Assembly (NCBI RefSeq): GCF_000283155.1
Contig: NW_004454175.1
Span: forward strand, 6,003,124 to 6,067,123
Direction of reading: 5' to 3'
Source: Ceratotherium simum simum
Lineage: Eukaryota; Chordata; Mammalia; Perissodactyla; Rhinocerotidae
DNA length: 64,000 bases
A model generated the notes under the pieces. The model saw only the letters and a program-made list of their open reading frames with translations, was not told the DNA's origin and did no database searches. A program made the position numbers and the translations under genes. Positions 23,385 to 36,029 of the stretch are shown here, piece by piece. Numbering within the stretch: position 1 is the stretch's first letter; each line of letters opens with the position of its first letter.

Positions 23385-23560
23385 GCCATAACCTTCAAGG
23401 TAAGAATTAATGCCCCTTTCTTTACACATGAGGAGGAAAAAGTCCAAGATGATAAGAAAATTGCAAACTCATATGTTGAGTGAGTGGAAAAATCAGAATT
23501 CAACCCAGATCTGTCTAATTCCAGATTTTAGACTCTTTCCCCTGCACTCTATGACTTTCA
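23385..23560 (-). repeat. MIR SINE, antisense
   Basis: TTTACACATGAGGAGGAAAAAG...GTCCAAGATGAT...GAATTCAACCCAGATCTGTCTAATTCCAGA is the reverse-complement MIR order. Confidence 0.65.
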
Positions 23561-26500
23561 TGAGAAAGGAAAGGGGTGCATCTGTTCAGTGAGGGCTACC
23601 ACATACCAGGGACACTAGACTGTAGCAAGGAATCTAAATCGGCTGAAGCATTGGTGGTCAACAGCTGCAATGGCAGGCAGCCAGGGCAGATGCCAGCGGT
23701 GTGCACAGGTGAAAGGAAAAGGTAACGGAAACACTGGAGTGGGGGTGGCGCAGAACAAGTCAAGAGGTAGGAAGAAAGTAATGTTTTGCACGTGCAACGG
23801 TTTCACTTTATAGTTTAAAATTCAAAATGAGAAGTGTAACCATTATGCCAATACTAGCTATTACATGAGCAAATGACATTATATATTTATAGATAAGACA
23901 ATAATTGAGTTTGATGAGGGAAGAACAAAATCTTGGAATGAGCCTGTTTTCTAGTTTAAACCTACATCTCTGGATTTATCCTCATTCTGCCTTTCTGTGC
24001 CTTCTGTCTCTGATCCTGAACTCAAGCTGTTCTTACTGGGCCAGTCTTCTGTTTTTATATTCTTAAGTCAGAACCTGCTTGAAATCCATCTCCCCCAGGG
24101 AAATTGCTCTGGTTAACTCAATGTCACCCCATACCTAACACCTTGCCATTATGCCCATCCAACCTTCATTTGTCTTGACACATTGAACACATAGCATATT
24201 TATTATTTATGCACCCATGCCTGTGTTGTTTGGCCTAATAATGTATATAGATCATGGCTAGATTTGTAAACAGATTTTCAGTTTCTGGAGGTGTCTACAT
24301 ATTCTAAAACTTAATTATAGAAATTCTATCACCAATAAAAGGCTATATATCATGAAAAGGGTCAAGAGCACTTAGTGAGGAGAATATAATAAAATAGCTA
24401 CAATTTTGTAGGACAATATGTCTGAAATGCTATCACTCACCTGTCACTGAAGTGAGTTCTTCTCCCCAAAAGAATATATTTATAGACATCTAATAATCAA
24501 TAATCATTAGACTCTTGCTATTCCTCTCCATCTGGTTGGGAGTAGGGGTGGAGTAGAGAAGTATAAGGTATAGTCTTGAGAAACTTAAAGTCTTATTGAG
24601 GAAATAAAAACCAATGTCCATAATTTCAAGCCAAGTTACATTAGATCTGCAATCAGAATAGAGGAAAGAGGGATCAATGTGACCTCAAGAGTCAACTTAG
24701 ATGAGATGGGAACAGTGCTAGGCAGGATCTGATTGTAAAGAGAAGAAATCAGGCCTAAAACACAGAGAGAAGTGAAGGCTGGACATACAGCCAGGGTGTC
24801 ATTAGCCTAGACAGGACTGGAGTCATGACAGCATGTAATGGGGAGACTAAGCGTGGAGCGGAGTTTAAAAAGAAAATAAATGAGAGAACAGGGAATAGGA
24901 GAGAATAGTTATAGATCTCACATCAAAGGATTCTGGCTAAGAAAGGAAAAGGACATTGGGGGCAACCGAAAAATGTTTTCTAGAGAGAAGAGATTTGAAT
25001 GACTTTGAAGACAGACTACAAAGAGTCTATAATCAAGGAAGAGAGGGAAACTACGGCAGTGAGTTCCCAGAGGAAGGAGGTAGGGGTGGGATGTAGAATA
25101 TGGTGGATGACAAAGCTTTAGAGGGAAGAAAAATCCTTAGAAAGAGGATATGGACGCAGAGAACTGCTGGGAAAAGTTGGAGGCACAGGAGGAAACTCAC
25201 CCCAGATGGTTTCTACCATTTTCACTATGTGGGAGGTGAGATCAGCTCCTGAAGGCAACAAGGGAGTGGGGGTAGATTGGAATGTTCTGGTTAACTGCGG
25301 TGGTGAGTTTTACAGGGTGTCAGTGCCATTTTCATCACCTATGGTTGCGCTATCTTATATGGTTGTGTTAAATCTTATATAAATTTGTCTTACATAGTGA
25401 GATTACAAATTTTATATAAAAAGATGGCTACAGCTTCCCCCCAAAACCATAAAGGGTGAATAATATAAAATCTAGGTATATTTAAAGATCTAGAAGGAAA
25501 TCTCAGTTTTCATTCTTCTATAATTTTTTATATTCTATAAGTCAACCAACTTTGTAAAAAAATTTGCTAATTTGGGTTTTGAAATGAAAAAGCAGTGGTG
25601 TTAGTGCTTCGGGTTGGCAGAGCTTAATAAACGAGATACAAATTTCACAAATAATATCAGAGAGCTCACATTTAACTTCCTCTTAAAAGTAACCATATTT
25701 TAAAGTATGGAGCAACCCCTAGTTTAATTGAAGATCTCTATGGCCTTCCATATATCAGGAAGCTGTTCATCAACTACATAGTAAGTGAGAAGCATCTCTG
25801 GGTATAAAGGTGATTTTTGGATTTAAGCCAAAGAACAGATTATTATAGACTATGCCAATTTATTTCCTTCTTTTCCCCAAGACACAGACACTATGAAAGG
25901 TTTAACTTAGTTATCCTTGCTGGGGGTATAGGACAATCCACCCACACAGAAAGGAGAAAACTAATTTTAAGTTTAAAGGGCATATACTCATACCAATCAT
26001 GGGGAAATTTGTGGCAAATTTCTAAACAAGCATTGGCCAACTAGGAACTAAACTTCCTCTTTCTTTCTTATTTTTTCTTTTTTTACTTTCCTTAAAGAAT
26101 TGCTTCATTATGTTTTATATGTATTACTAATTTCAGGAAAAAATGTCCACATTGCCTCCATCTCAATGAAGAGGGAGATAAAAGATACCAGGCTCAGCTG
26201 AGGCTTCTCAAATCTCTCTAGTTTTATGTGTTTAGAGTCAGTCATCGAACTGCTTGAAGCACAAAAACTTATTTTAGTCATCCTCTTGGGCTGCTACTTT
26301 ACCAATAAAGTTTCAATTATCACAAATTCTAGTTGCTCCAAGAAATGGAGAGGGTCGCTTTACAAAAGATTTTACTGACTTGAGGTTCTTAATTTACTTG
26401 CCTGGCGATTACTTATGCAAAACGTTCTGACAGTCCACAGACGACTTGAACATTCACCTCTTCAAAGACTTTATAAACTCCCCTGGATCCTTGATGAGGG

Positions 26501-27030
26501 AGCTATCCTCCTGGGGGAACATCAGAGTTTGATCCAAGGACTGTTTTCAATTCTCAGTACTGAAAATGCCATTTCTTATTTGCTGTATGTTTCCCCCCTC
26601 CTTGGTGCACATGCATGACAATGAGAAGGTCTCACCTTAGGATGCACTGTCCTCCCCCTTCCTGCCAGCAGTACTCCACGCAAACACACTACCCCAGGGA
26701 AAACTGCCTTGGAACAACTGATTAAGAAGAATATTAAAACAAAATTGTGCTTTTTTTCTCTCCATCTTGTGAGGAAGGGAAACAGCTTGCCTCATTAAAG
26801 ATTCAAATAGTGGCTAGTATTGCCTCGGAGCAGGCTGACGAGTTTTGGAGTCTCTTATTTAGCCAAAATGCAAATTGCAATCTCCTCTAAAAGCCTCGAA
26901 TTTGGGCAAAGAAGGCTGATCAAGAAAATGGAAAAAAAATATATAAAACAGCAGACACTATCACTCAAAATCTCGACTCCTCTTAACTGTTCTGGCTAAA
27001 CACAGCAGGCGGAGCATGCCAGCGTTGAAA
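23561..27030. other. No gene recognised
   Basis: About 3.5 kb without a supportable exon. A weak L2-like block may lie at 24110-24215 (CAACCTTCATTTGTCTTGACAC). The part at 26380-26960 is the least AT-rich and least repeat-like piece, and would be a place to test for conserved non-coding sequence. Confidence 0.35.
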
Positions 27031-27034
27031 GCCA

Positions 27035-27235
27035 AAAGGGTGCCTTGCAAGCCCGGCTCCATCCTCTCCTACCCGTGTCTTGGTTTAAGATATTTAATCT
27101 CTCAGCATGATCTGAAAAGTGAAGATAGTAGAATTTCTTCATAGGATTCTGGTGAATTTGAAGCAAGATAACACATGTAAAACGACTAGAACAACTGTCT
27201 GGCACATAACTTGATATTTAATAAATGTTAACTAC
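27035..27235 (+). repeat. MIR SINE, 3' half
   Basis: GAAAAGTGAAGATAGTAGAATTTCTTCATAGGATTCTGG, CATGTAAAACGACTAGAACAACTGTCTGGCACATAA and TTAATAAATGTTAACTA reproduce the MIR 3' order. Confidence 0.75.
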
Positions 27236-27309
27236 ATCTCATGATGAATGTACTTTTGCGAATGGGGTGAAAAAAATCCCTAACCTGGAGCTCTTTATTT
27301 TTTCTAATA

Positions 27310-28330
27310 GGGTAATTTTTTTTATTGAGGTATAATTGACATATAACATTATATTAGTTTCAGGTGTACAACATAATGATTCGATATTCCTGTATATTGC
27401 AAAATGATCACCACAATAAGTCTAGTTAGCATCCGTCACCATACACAGGTAAAAACTTTTTTTCTTGTGATGGAGAACTTTTAAGATCTACTCTCTTAGC
27501 AACTTTCAAATATGCAATACAGTATTATCAACTATAGTCACCATGCTGTACACTACATCCCCATGATTTATTTATTTTATAACTGGAAGATTGTATCTTT
27601 TGACTCCCTTCACCCATTTTGCCCACCCCCCAACCCCCACCTCTGGCAACCACCAACCCGTTCTCTGTATCTATGAGCTCGTTTTTTTTGTCTTTGGTTT
27701 TTCTTAGATTCGATATATAAGTGAGATCATATCATATTTTATCTTTCTCTGACTTATTTCACTCAGCATAATGCCCTCAAGGTCCATCAATGTTGTCACA
27801 AATGGCAAGATTTCCTTCTTTTTTTATAGCTGAATAATATTCCATTGTGTGTGTGTGTGTGTGTATATGTATACATATATACACATACACATAGTATATA
27901 TATATACACATACATACATAGTGTGTATATATATATATACCCACATTGTCTTTATCCATTCATCCATTGATGGACTCTTAGGTTGTTTCCATATCTTGGC
28001 TATTGTAAATAATGCTGCAATGAACGTGGAGGTGCAAGTATCTTTTTGAGTTAGTTTTCATTTTCTTTGGATAAATATCCAGAAGCGGGAGTACTGGATC
28101 ATATGGTAGTTCCATTTTTAATTTTTGAGGAATCTCTTTACTGTTTGCCATAGTGGTTGCGCCAATTTACCTTCCCACCAACAGTGCATGAGGATTCCCT
28201 TTTCTCCACTTCCTTGCCAAACTTGTTATTTCTTGTCTTTTTGATCACAGGCATTCTGACAGGTGTGAGGTGATATCTCATCGTGGTTTTGATTTGCATC
28301 TCCCTGATGATTAGCCGGAGCCCTTCTTAA
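27310..28330 (-). mobile_element. L1 LINE 3' end, younger family, antisense
   Basis: The 3' end is at the left: TTTATTGAGGTATAATTGAC, TTTCAGGTGTACAACATAATG, CATCCGTCACCATACACAGG. ORF2 antisense text follows rightward (CTTGGCTATTGTAAATAATGCTGCAATGAAC, CAGGTGTGAGGTGATATCTC), 5'-truncated near 28330. It is the same family as 10628-11165, in inverted orientation. Confidence 0.88.
27846..27943. repeat. Compound (TG)n/(TA)n/(ACAT)n microsatellite inside L1
   Basis: TGTGTGTGTGTGTGTGTG passes into TATACATATATACACATACAC, then TATATATATATA. It interrupts L1 text between ATAATATTCCATTG and CCCACATTGTCTTTATCC, so it expanded within the L1. Confidence 0.9.
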
Positions 28331-28803
28331 TATAATCATTATTTCACAGAAATGACTACTTATCTCCACAATGTGATCTCTGAGACTGATCTTAAGTGAC
28401 ATTCCTTTTTATATCTTATTGTAAATAAATTAAAGCATACACAAAAGTAGAGAGAATTGTACAATTCATCCTCAGTTTTGACAACTGTCATCTCATGTTT
28501 CACCTATACTCCCTGCCACTGCTCCTCCCCCAAGACTATTTTGAAGCAAATCCCAGAAATAATATCATTTCATCCATAAATATTTCAGTATGTCTCTAAA
28601 AGATGTGGATTTAAAAAAACCCACAATACTCTTATCACACTTTTAAAGTTAATAATAATTCCTTAATAACATTAAATATCTAGTCAGCATTCAAATTTCC
28701 CCAACTGTCATATGCATGTTTTTTTTCCTAACAGTTTGTGGAATTAGGATCTGAATAAGGTCCATACACTGCAATTGGTTGATGTGACTTTAAGACTATG
28801 TTA

Positions 28804-29064
28804 GGGGCTGGCCCAGTGGCACAGTGGTTAAGTTCGGGTGCTTTGGCTGCCTGGCGTTCACAGGTTCGGATCCCAGGTGCAGATGTACTCACCGCTTATC
28901 AAGCCATGCTGTGGCAGCGTCCCACGTGTGAGGTAGAGGAAGATGGGCACGGACATTAGCCCAGGGCCAATCTTCCTCAGCAAAAAAGAAGAGGATTGGC
29001 AACAGATGTTAGCTCAGGGCTAATCTTCCTCACCAAAAATAAACAAACAAACAAATAAATAAAT
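28804..29064 (+). mobile_element. ERE SINE inside L1M
   Basis: GGGGCTGGCCCAGTGGCACAG head, GTGGTTAAG A box, AAGCCATGCTGTGGCAGCG core, two AATCTTCCTCA body repeats and an (AAAC/AAAT)n tail. Diverged TSDs CTATGTTAGG and CTATTTTAGG flank it. Confidence 0.92.
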
Positions 29065-30510
29065 ACACTATTTTAGGCTATAACCCCCCTTCAAGTCTTT
29101 TTTTCTTGTAATTTATTTGTTGAAGAAACCAGGTTGTTGGTACTTTAGAGCTCTTCACAGGCTAGACTTTTCTGATTACATCCCTATGGTGTCTTTTAAT
29201 GCATTCTTCTGCTTTTCTTTTCTTTCTGAAAACTGGTATTCAGATGTAGAGGCTTGATCAAATTGAGGTCTAATCTTTGTCACGAATAAGTCACAGGCGA
29301 TACTGTGACCTTCCATCAGGAGGCACATGATGCCCTCTCGTCTCTTTTTGTGATGTTAGCAGCTGCTTCGTGTCATTATCTGAATCTATTATTACAAAAT
29401 GGAAATATTGTATCATTCATTTTCATTTATTAGCTAGTATAGTTCTACAAAAAGAAAACCCTCTCATCACTTCTTGATCATCCTGGGGTACAGCTCATAT
29501 AGAAAAGGCAGGAAAATTGCTTTATTGCTTCCCTTTATTTTAAAATATTGAGTTGGTTCACTAGCATCCTGCGCAGGCGGCCATTGAGGGGTCTATTTTC
29601 TTTTAAGAATCATTATAAACCTGTGTATTTTAACACATCTGATGTGTTTCAATCCATTACAGATATTATTCTAATTGATGATCAAATTATTCTATCTTTG
29701 GTTAGTATGAGCTTGTTCAAGTTGACTCCTGAGTCCTTTGACACAAACCTAGCAGTCTTTACAGCTCCCTTGCTTTCCACCTCATCTTTTATGCTGTACC
29801 CTAGCCTTAGGTTAGAGAATCAACCATTTCTCCAAGGACCCTAGTTCCTTTTAGGGGGAAATGGCATTTAGATACCACAGTCTGGTGCCTAGGGGTGCTC
29901 ATGGTTGTGCAATTAGTCATTTCCTTTTCAGTGGACCGGGCCAGGAAATAATTTTTTTTTGTAATAAAATACATCACAGGTTCATAAGGATATTGTGATT
30001 CAAATTCAGGACTACAAGGTTTCTATGAACCACATTCATCTTCACTGATCTTCATCTTTATCTTTCTTCTCCAGTGTCCACAACTCCAGTTCTCAAGGAC
30101 ACCAACATAATTACACATGTGTTCTATCTCACATACTAGTCTCAGGATCACAATATGGTTACTACCTCCAACATAACATTTATAATAAATTCTTTTTGTG
30201 TTTCTTTTGTTCTTAGGATGTATTCTTCTAGGTATATATAGTGAAATTACTATGGTTTAAAGTTTTAAGAAGTTCTTTTCTATGTGGCTCTGTCACCAAT
30301 TTGTTACACAGTTAGGTTACTTGTTTCACTTGCTTTCGACCTTTAGGGATTGATTTTTACATTTAATTCCGTTTTATAATTATTTAAAATATTTACATTT
30401 TTCCAAAATCGTATCTACAAAAAAGGTACATTCAGGGAATTATAATTTATCTACTTCTCCCCATCTTCCATTATAAGAATCATATTTTATATTTAATAGT
30501 TTATCCATTC

Positions 30511-30710
30511 TTTTTTTTTTTTTTTTTTTTGCTGAGGAAGAGTCACCCTGACCTAACATCTGTTGCCAATCTTCCTCTATTTTGTATGTGAGCCGCCACC
30601 AGAGCATGGCCACTGACAGACGAGTGGTATAGGTCTGTACCTGGGAACTGAACCCAGGCCGCCGAAGCAGAGTGCACTGAACTTAACCACTAGGCCACTG
30701 GGGCTGGCCC
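30511..30710 (-). mobile_element. ERE SINE, third subfamily, inside L1M
   Basis: T20 tail, GAGGAAGAGTCACCCTG, a single-body form, then GTGAGCCGCCACCAGAGCATGG and CCACTGACAGACGAGTGG, ending GGCCACTGGGGCTGGCCC. It is shorter than the other EREs and matches the copy at 45629-45831. TSDs TATCCATTCT (30502-30511) and TATCCACTCT (30711-30720). Confidence 0.9.
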
Positions 30711-31023
30711 TATCCACTCTATTTTTAATATAAGCAAATACACCTCCTTAGAAGAATGATAGTGGTAGTATGCTGCACATATATTTGTCCATCCTCTTTA
30801 TTTCACTCAGTAGGTCCTGCATCATATAACTTTCCTCATTTATTATACTAAAACAATTGCTTACGCTGCCTAAGATTATGCAATGATTATCAGACATTAC
30901 TGTCACACGTGTGAGATTCAGCAGTAAAGTCTAATGAAAAAGGCATCCTGCTTCATGTCTAAAGACCCACTAATGATTAGTTTTAAAAGCATACCTTATA
31001 CTCTCATTTAAGGTGTCAGTGTT

Positions 31024-31319
31024 GGGGCCGGCCCCCTGGCTCAGCGGTTAAGTGCGTGCGCTCCGCTGCTGGCGGTCCGGGTTCGGATCTGGGTGCGCAC
31101 CGACGCACCGCTTCTCCGGCCATGCTGAGGCCGTGTCCCACATACAGCAACTAGAAGGATGTGCAACTATGACATACAACTATCTACTGGGGCTCTGGGG
31201 AGAAAAAAGGAGGAGGATTGGCAATAGATGTTAACTCAGAGCCGGTCTTCCTCAGCAAAAAGAGGAGGATTAGCATGGATGTTAGCTCAGGGCTGATCTT
31301 CCTCACAAAAAAAAAAAAA
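31024..31319 (+). mobile_element. ERE SINE (long subfamily), recent insertion
   Basis: It carries the long-subfamily insert (CAACTAGAAGGATGTGCAAC, CTACTGGGGCTCTGGGG) and a pure A tail. The 14-bp TSD AAGGTGTCAGTGTT at 31010-31023 and 31320-31333 is perfect, so this is among the youngest insertions here. Confidence 0.95.
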
Positions 31320-31574
31320 AAGGTGTCAGTGTTAAAAAGGAGCAATCATAAAGCTACTTCTCTTAAAAGCTGGCTATTTCTTTCAGAGCCAGTGTTGTAT
31401 TCTTTTATGTGAAAATCTGCCAAAAATCAGTATATGAGTTCTCCTCCCCCCTTTAGACATTTGTAAGAGCAAATATTCCAAAATCTTGATATATTTGTAA
31501 AGAGCTCTAGAGTGCTTGTAAGTTATTTTTCTTTTTACCAGGCTTGTGTTTGTAGAAATTTATAATAGAAATTT

Positions 31575-31800
31575 TACAATGGAAAAATTTGGAGTCAGAA
31601 GAACTGAATAGAAATCTTAGCAAATCTGCTAACTAGCTGGATGACTTTAGGCAAGTCACTTCACCTCTTAGACCTTCAATTTTCTCATCAGTCAAGAGGA
31701 GATAATACTGCCAACGCCAGAGTGTTGTTGTGAGAAAGAAACAGTTGTTTGAATGCAACATATAAACCCCATAGCACTCTGCAAATGCAAAGCATAATAA
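31575..31800 (+). repeat. MIR SINE
   Basis: GGAGTCAGAAGAACTGAATAG, CTAACTAGCTGGATGACTTTAGGCAAGTCACTTCACCTC, GATAATACTGCCAACGCCAGAG and GTTGTTGTGAGAAAGAAA: nearly full-length MIR order. Confidence 0.85.
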
Positions 31801-32755
31801 ACAGGGAATTAAACGGCTGGTTTACTAAAATCCAATTTTAAGTTTTAATTTGTTTGTTTAAAATGATGACAACAGCCGACTATGAATGAGAACTTTACAA
31901 CCATCCAAGCTGCAGTCTGGAAACTGACTTTTTGCCTGAACAGAACTCGGTTATAAATATCTGTCTTTGGATTTGACATTCAATTCTGAGATGAATCGAA
32001 CATGCTTCAGAATTTTAATCTGACATCCAAGAGCTAAAACTTTGAAAGTACATAAAACATTTTGAAAAAAAAGGTAATTTGTTAATCTCAAGTGACTTTT
32101 AATTCCAAGTATGATTATTCAATATAGAAAATACATCTTCAGATAGAAACTCATTTTTGAAAATTCATCTCGAAAGCTTTTACATAATCTCAGTTGGAGA
32201 GAAAATTGTATCTATATTTTATGTTAAGGGAAAATAAAACAGTGAAATAAATCACTTTTTCTCTTGAAACTTTTTAAACAGATACAAACTTCATTAAAGA
32301 AAAAACATTATACTATGTAACCTTTTGAATGTGATTCAGCAAATGATAAAGCCTCAGGAATAAATAACAGATTTATGTCACTGCATTAAAAATCAACTAT
32401 GTTCATAGTTGCCTTTTTTGGCCATTCAAATCACACCCACTAAAATTATTCATTCTTGCCAGTAAACTCTGAGCATAGTTCCTCTTTGTAATTGAAGCTG
32501 AAAAAAGCTGCTTCTCTGTTTGCTTTGAAACAGAAATCTGCTTTAGAGAGTGCACATTGAAGGGGTATATCTAAGTTCATATTGAAAAATAAAAAACAAT
32601 ACTTTATATAAATTTTTTAGCTCTAAATTTCATAGTTGTCCATTATTTTCCTCTTTTTACTTAAATCCTGGATGCTGCCAACAGTTACATGTCTAAGCCA
32701 CCAATCCAGTCATGAACGGCTCACTGGAGGAGGGAGCCAGAAGAGTTTAGTTATG
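31801..32755. other. No gene recognised
   Basis: AT-rich sequence without an exon or named repeat. Confidence 0.4.
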
Positions 32756-33210
32756 AACATATTCAAACACACACAAAAGCAGCGAGAACAGGTCAACGAG
32801 CCTCCACGTATCCATCACCCAGATTTAACCACATTGAAAACCTGCCACATTTATATCATCTTCCCTTTATTGCTTTTTAAAGCAAATCTCAGACTTTCGG
32901 CACACTTCAGCATACATCTCTAAGATGGACAGACATTTTCTTATATAATCACAAAGTCATTTCCACCGTAACAAAATTGCCAATGGTTCCTTGATTTCAT
33001 CTCTCACCCAGTTCATAATCAAAATTTCCCAACTGCTTCAAAATAGTCACCTGTTGGTATGTTCAAATTATGATCCAAAGAAAGTCTACACATTCCATCT
33101 GATTGTCACATCTCCAAAGCCTGTTTTAATCCAGAAATGTGCCTCTGCTACGTCCCCACCATACCACAGACATGGGGTTTCTTTTGTTGGAGAAACCCTC
33201 CCCTTCTTTA
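32756..33210 (-). repeat. L1M LINE fragment, antisense
   Basis: AACGAGCCTCCACGTATCCATCACCCAG, TTTAAAGCAAATCTCAGACTTTC, ATCAAAATTTCCCAACTG and ATTCCATCTGATTGTCACATCTC parallel the L1M 3'-region copy at 28390-28800. The ERE at 33211 interrupts its right end. Confidence 0.65.
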
Positions 33211-33537
33211 TTTTTTATTTTTATTTATTTGTTTATTTTATTTATTTATTTTTTGTGAGGAAGATCAGCCCTGAGCTAACATCCATGCTAATCCTCCTCT
33301 TGTTGCTGAGGAAGACTGGCTCTGAGCTAACATCTATTGCCAATTCTCCTCCTTTTTTTCCCCAAAGCCCCAGTAGATAGTTGTATGTCATAGTTGCACA
33401 TCCTTCTAGTTGCTGTATGTGGGATGCTGCCTCAGCGTGGCCGGAGAAGCGGTGCGTTGGTGCGCGCCCGGGATCCGAACCCCCGGCTGCCAGTAGCAGA
33501 GCGTGCGCACTTAACTGCTAAGCCACGGGGCCGGCCC
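33211..33537 (-). mobile_element. ERE SINE (long subfamily), antisense
   Basis: TTTA-rich tail, two GAGGAAGA body repeats, then CCCCAGTAGATAGTTGTATG and TGCACATCCTTCTAGTTGC (the long-subfamily insert reversed), and AAGCCACGGGGCCGGCCCC. Imperfect flanking repeats CCCTTCTTTA and CCCTTTCTTTA. Confidence 0.92.
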
Positions 33538-33554
33538 CACCCTTTCTTTAAAAT

Positions 33555-33645
33555 ACACATTTCTTAAGTGCCTATTTCTTGCTAGGTGCTTTTGCATTTA
33601 TTATCGAATTTAATCTCCAAATATCCTCAGGGGGTAATGTGGCAG
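33555..33645 (-). repeat. MIR SINE fragment, antisense
   Basis: TTAAGTGCCTATTTCTTGCTAGGTGCTTTTGCATTTATTATC followed by TTTAATCTCCAAATATCCTCAG is the reverse of the MIR 3' third. Confidence 0.6.
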
Positions 33646-33929
33646 ACGTAGGCACTTGTCTACCAAAATTTGGGCTTTCTCTCCATGGTATGGAGTTGTT
33701 GCTGGGAAGCAGCTGCCAACAGATGCCTTACCAGGGAGTGATCATCAGAGCCAGGTGGTCAAGGTTGGCCTAAAGCATTTCCCAGTGTTTTAGACCAAGT
33801 TTCCCTTGGCCTGGACTAGAGATTGGCCCCAATGACAAATGCCCTCAGAAACATCCCCTCACCTAAGGATGTGCTCCCTGCAAGGAGATCTGTGGGCATA
33901 TTGGTTGATAGGCACATCCTCCCAAGACA
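33646..33929. other. No gene recognised
   Basis: No coding or repeat signal that I can name. Confidence 0.35.
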
Positions 33930-34135
33930 AAGTTCTTAACTCCCTTCTCTGTGCTAAGACAGTGTGTCACATTTGTTATATCACTTGCCACACAGTTTAA
34001 TTGTAGTCCTATCTGTCTTCAACCCACTACACAGCAAATCCCAACAGGATAGAAATTATGCCTTATTCAACTCTGAATCTCCAAGATTTAGCACAATGCC
34101 TAGCATATAACAATTTGTGGAATAAAAAAATGAAA
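33930..34135 (+). repeat. L2 LINE, 3' end
   Basis: AACAGGATAGAAATTATGCC, CTGAATCTCCAAGATTTAGCACAATGCCTAGCATATAACAATTTGTGGAATAAAAAAATGAA follows the L2 terminal order. Confidence 0.75.
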
Positions 34136-35440
34136 TGTTGATTACACATCCCACTTTTAGAATATGTTTAAGAGGCAGGTATATCATTTATCTGAGAGGA
34201 AGCCCTTTAATGCATCCACAACAAAATCACAGCACTAGAGAGGAACTGAGGCATGGAAAGTGGGGACACACAAAGTTCTAGAGCATATGAAGAAAACAAA
34301 GGGAAAGAGTGGTGGGGGGAAAGAGTCTGAGGGGAAATTTTATAGTTTCATGTAAGAAATTTCTCTGAAATACTAAAACATAAAGCAACCCAAACTGTAG
34401 TTATAAGAGGTCATGGATCCATCTCTTTGTCTTTGCACAGGAACATCTCTGGCTAATTTGTAGTTAAGCCATTTTTCAGTATTACCAGGGTTGAGATAAC
34501 ACAATTCAAATCAACGTTTAGCAGTCTTTATTGTTTAGAAAGTCGAACCAAAATCCTTTACACTTTAGCTTTAGTACATTTCTTCTTATTCCATTATGAG
34601 AGGTGAGCAGCTGGCTGCCATGCTAAGCAGATCTCTTTATATTCCCTGAGACCCTCCAAATATGCACTGCTTATTTCAATCTTTAAAATATGCAGCTCTC
34701 TTCACACCCTTCCTTATGCATCCTGTTAGGAATGTTGCTTTATGTAATTCATCATTTTAAATCATCCATTTTTTTGCTACATTCCTCAACTCGCCTCTCC
34801 CCAAGCCCCTTCTGTTAATGTCTCCAGTTCAATCTACTATATAAATTCCGTCCCCTCTCAAGTTGACTTTTTGCTTTCTACATCTTAACAGAGGGGCCTA
34901 TTTTAGATAATAATTTACCTTACATTTCATTCTTTGTTTTGAAGTGTCCAATGATAAAATTAAAACAGTCCCAATCAAAATCATGAAACCAACCTTAAAA
35001 CAGCCTCCATATGTCTTGGGAAGATTTGTCTTGCTGGAGATGTGCTGATGAATTTTTAGTGCAAAGTAAACCGCAAAAAATCATTCCTCAAGTGTTTCTA
35101 CAATTGTTCCATAGTGTGCTCTGCCTCATGTCACCTCTGACACCTTGGGATGGTAGAGCCGTTCTGAAGCAGAATGATACCAATTCTAACAACCCTGCTT
35201 ACAACTTACAAATCTGGGAAACACTTCTGGGAGGTGAAGTGACTGGTCCCAGGGAAAGAGTCCAGCAAGAGTGTTCACAGTACTACACTGCTTATTATAA
35301 GGTTTATTATACTGCTTTCATTTACTACTACCCAAGGTTTAACACACAAATCTACTGGTAAAATATAGCTAAAATGAAAATGCCTTTCTTAGCCTTAGAA
35401 ACTAACAGTAAGTAACGACAACAACAAAACAACAGCTAAC
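34136..35440. other. No gene recognised
   Basis: A 116-codon plus-strand open frame at 35011-35361 has no recognisable domain, and its composition is not clearly coding. Nothing else can be named. Confidence 0.4.
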
Positions 35441-35444
35441 CCAT

Positions 35445-35660
35445 GCACTGACTACGTGCTGGTGCTGTTATAAATACTTTACAAGTATTAACTCATTCAA
35501 TTATTAAAATACTCTGGTGAGGGAGACATTTTTATCATCCTCACGTTACAGATAAAGAACTGAGGCCCAGAGAGTTTAAGGAACTAATCAGGCATGCATG
35601 ATTTGGCTGGGATTTAAATCCAGGGCATTTGGCTCCAGAGTCTGTGTTGTTTATCAGGAC
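35445..35660 (-). repeat. MIR SINE, antisense, near full length
   Basis: Reverse-complement MIR in order: CTTTACAAGTATTAACTCATTCAATTATT, TTACAGATAAAGAACTGAGGCCCAGAGAGTTTAAGGAACT, GGGATTTAAATCCAGGGCATTTGGCTCCAGAGTCTG. Confidence 0.88.
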
Positions 35661-36029
35661 TTATATTGTAAATGGTTCGGAAGATTCATCTTTCTGACAT
35701 AGGAAGTATGTCTTGCTATGGTGATACATATTTAGTCAATACGAACATTTCCAAAATAATGTTTCATCTTACTTAACGAAAAATAGAAAAAATAATCAAC
35801 ATGGTATCAGTGTGGTTTCAGGGTGGCTATTCTTCTCACCCATGGCATACGATAAACTGCTGAGAATATTTTTACTAGCGCATATATGTGTCAGCCTGAT
35901 ATCTGAAAAAAGATCTTTCTAAATCTAAAAAAAAATTCTTAATATAAACATCAGCAGTTTATATGAAATTATTTTAAAAACTCAAATAGTACTTAGACAA
36001 ATGCTTTGATCTAATGAATGGAACAGTTC

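Larger units (their letters stand above)
28390..30870 (-). mobile_element. Long L1M LINE copy, antisense, cut by two EREs
   Basis: Antisense L1M 3'-region text is readable on both sides of the EREs at 28804 and 30511: AATCCCAGAAATAATATCATTTCATCC, TCAAATTTCCCCAACTGTC, TTGTTGAAGAAACCAGG, GTAGAGGCTTGATCAAATTGAGG, CCATCAGGAGGCACATGATG, and finally GTTTATCCATTC...AATATAAGCAAATACACC. Without the EREs it spans about 2.0 kb. Family assignment is from memory. Confidence 0.7.
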
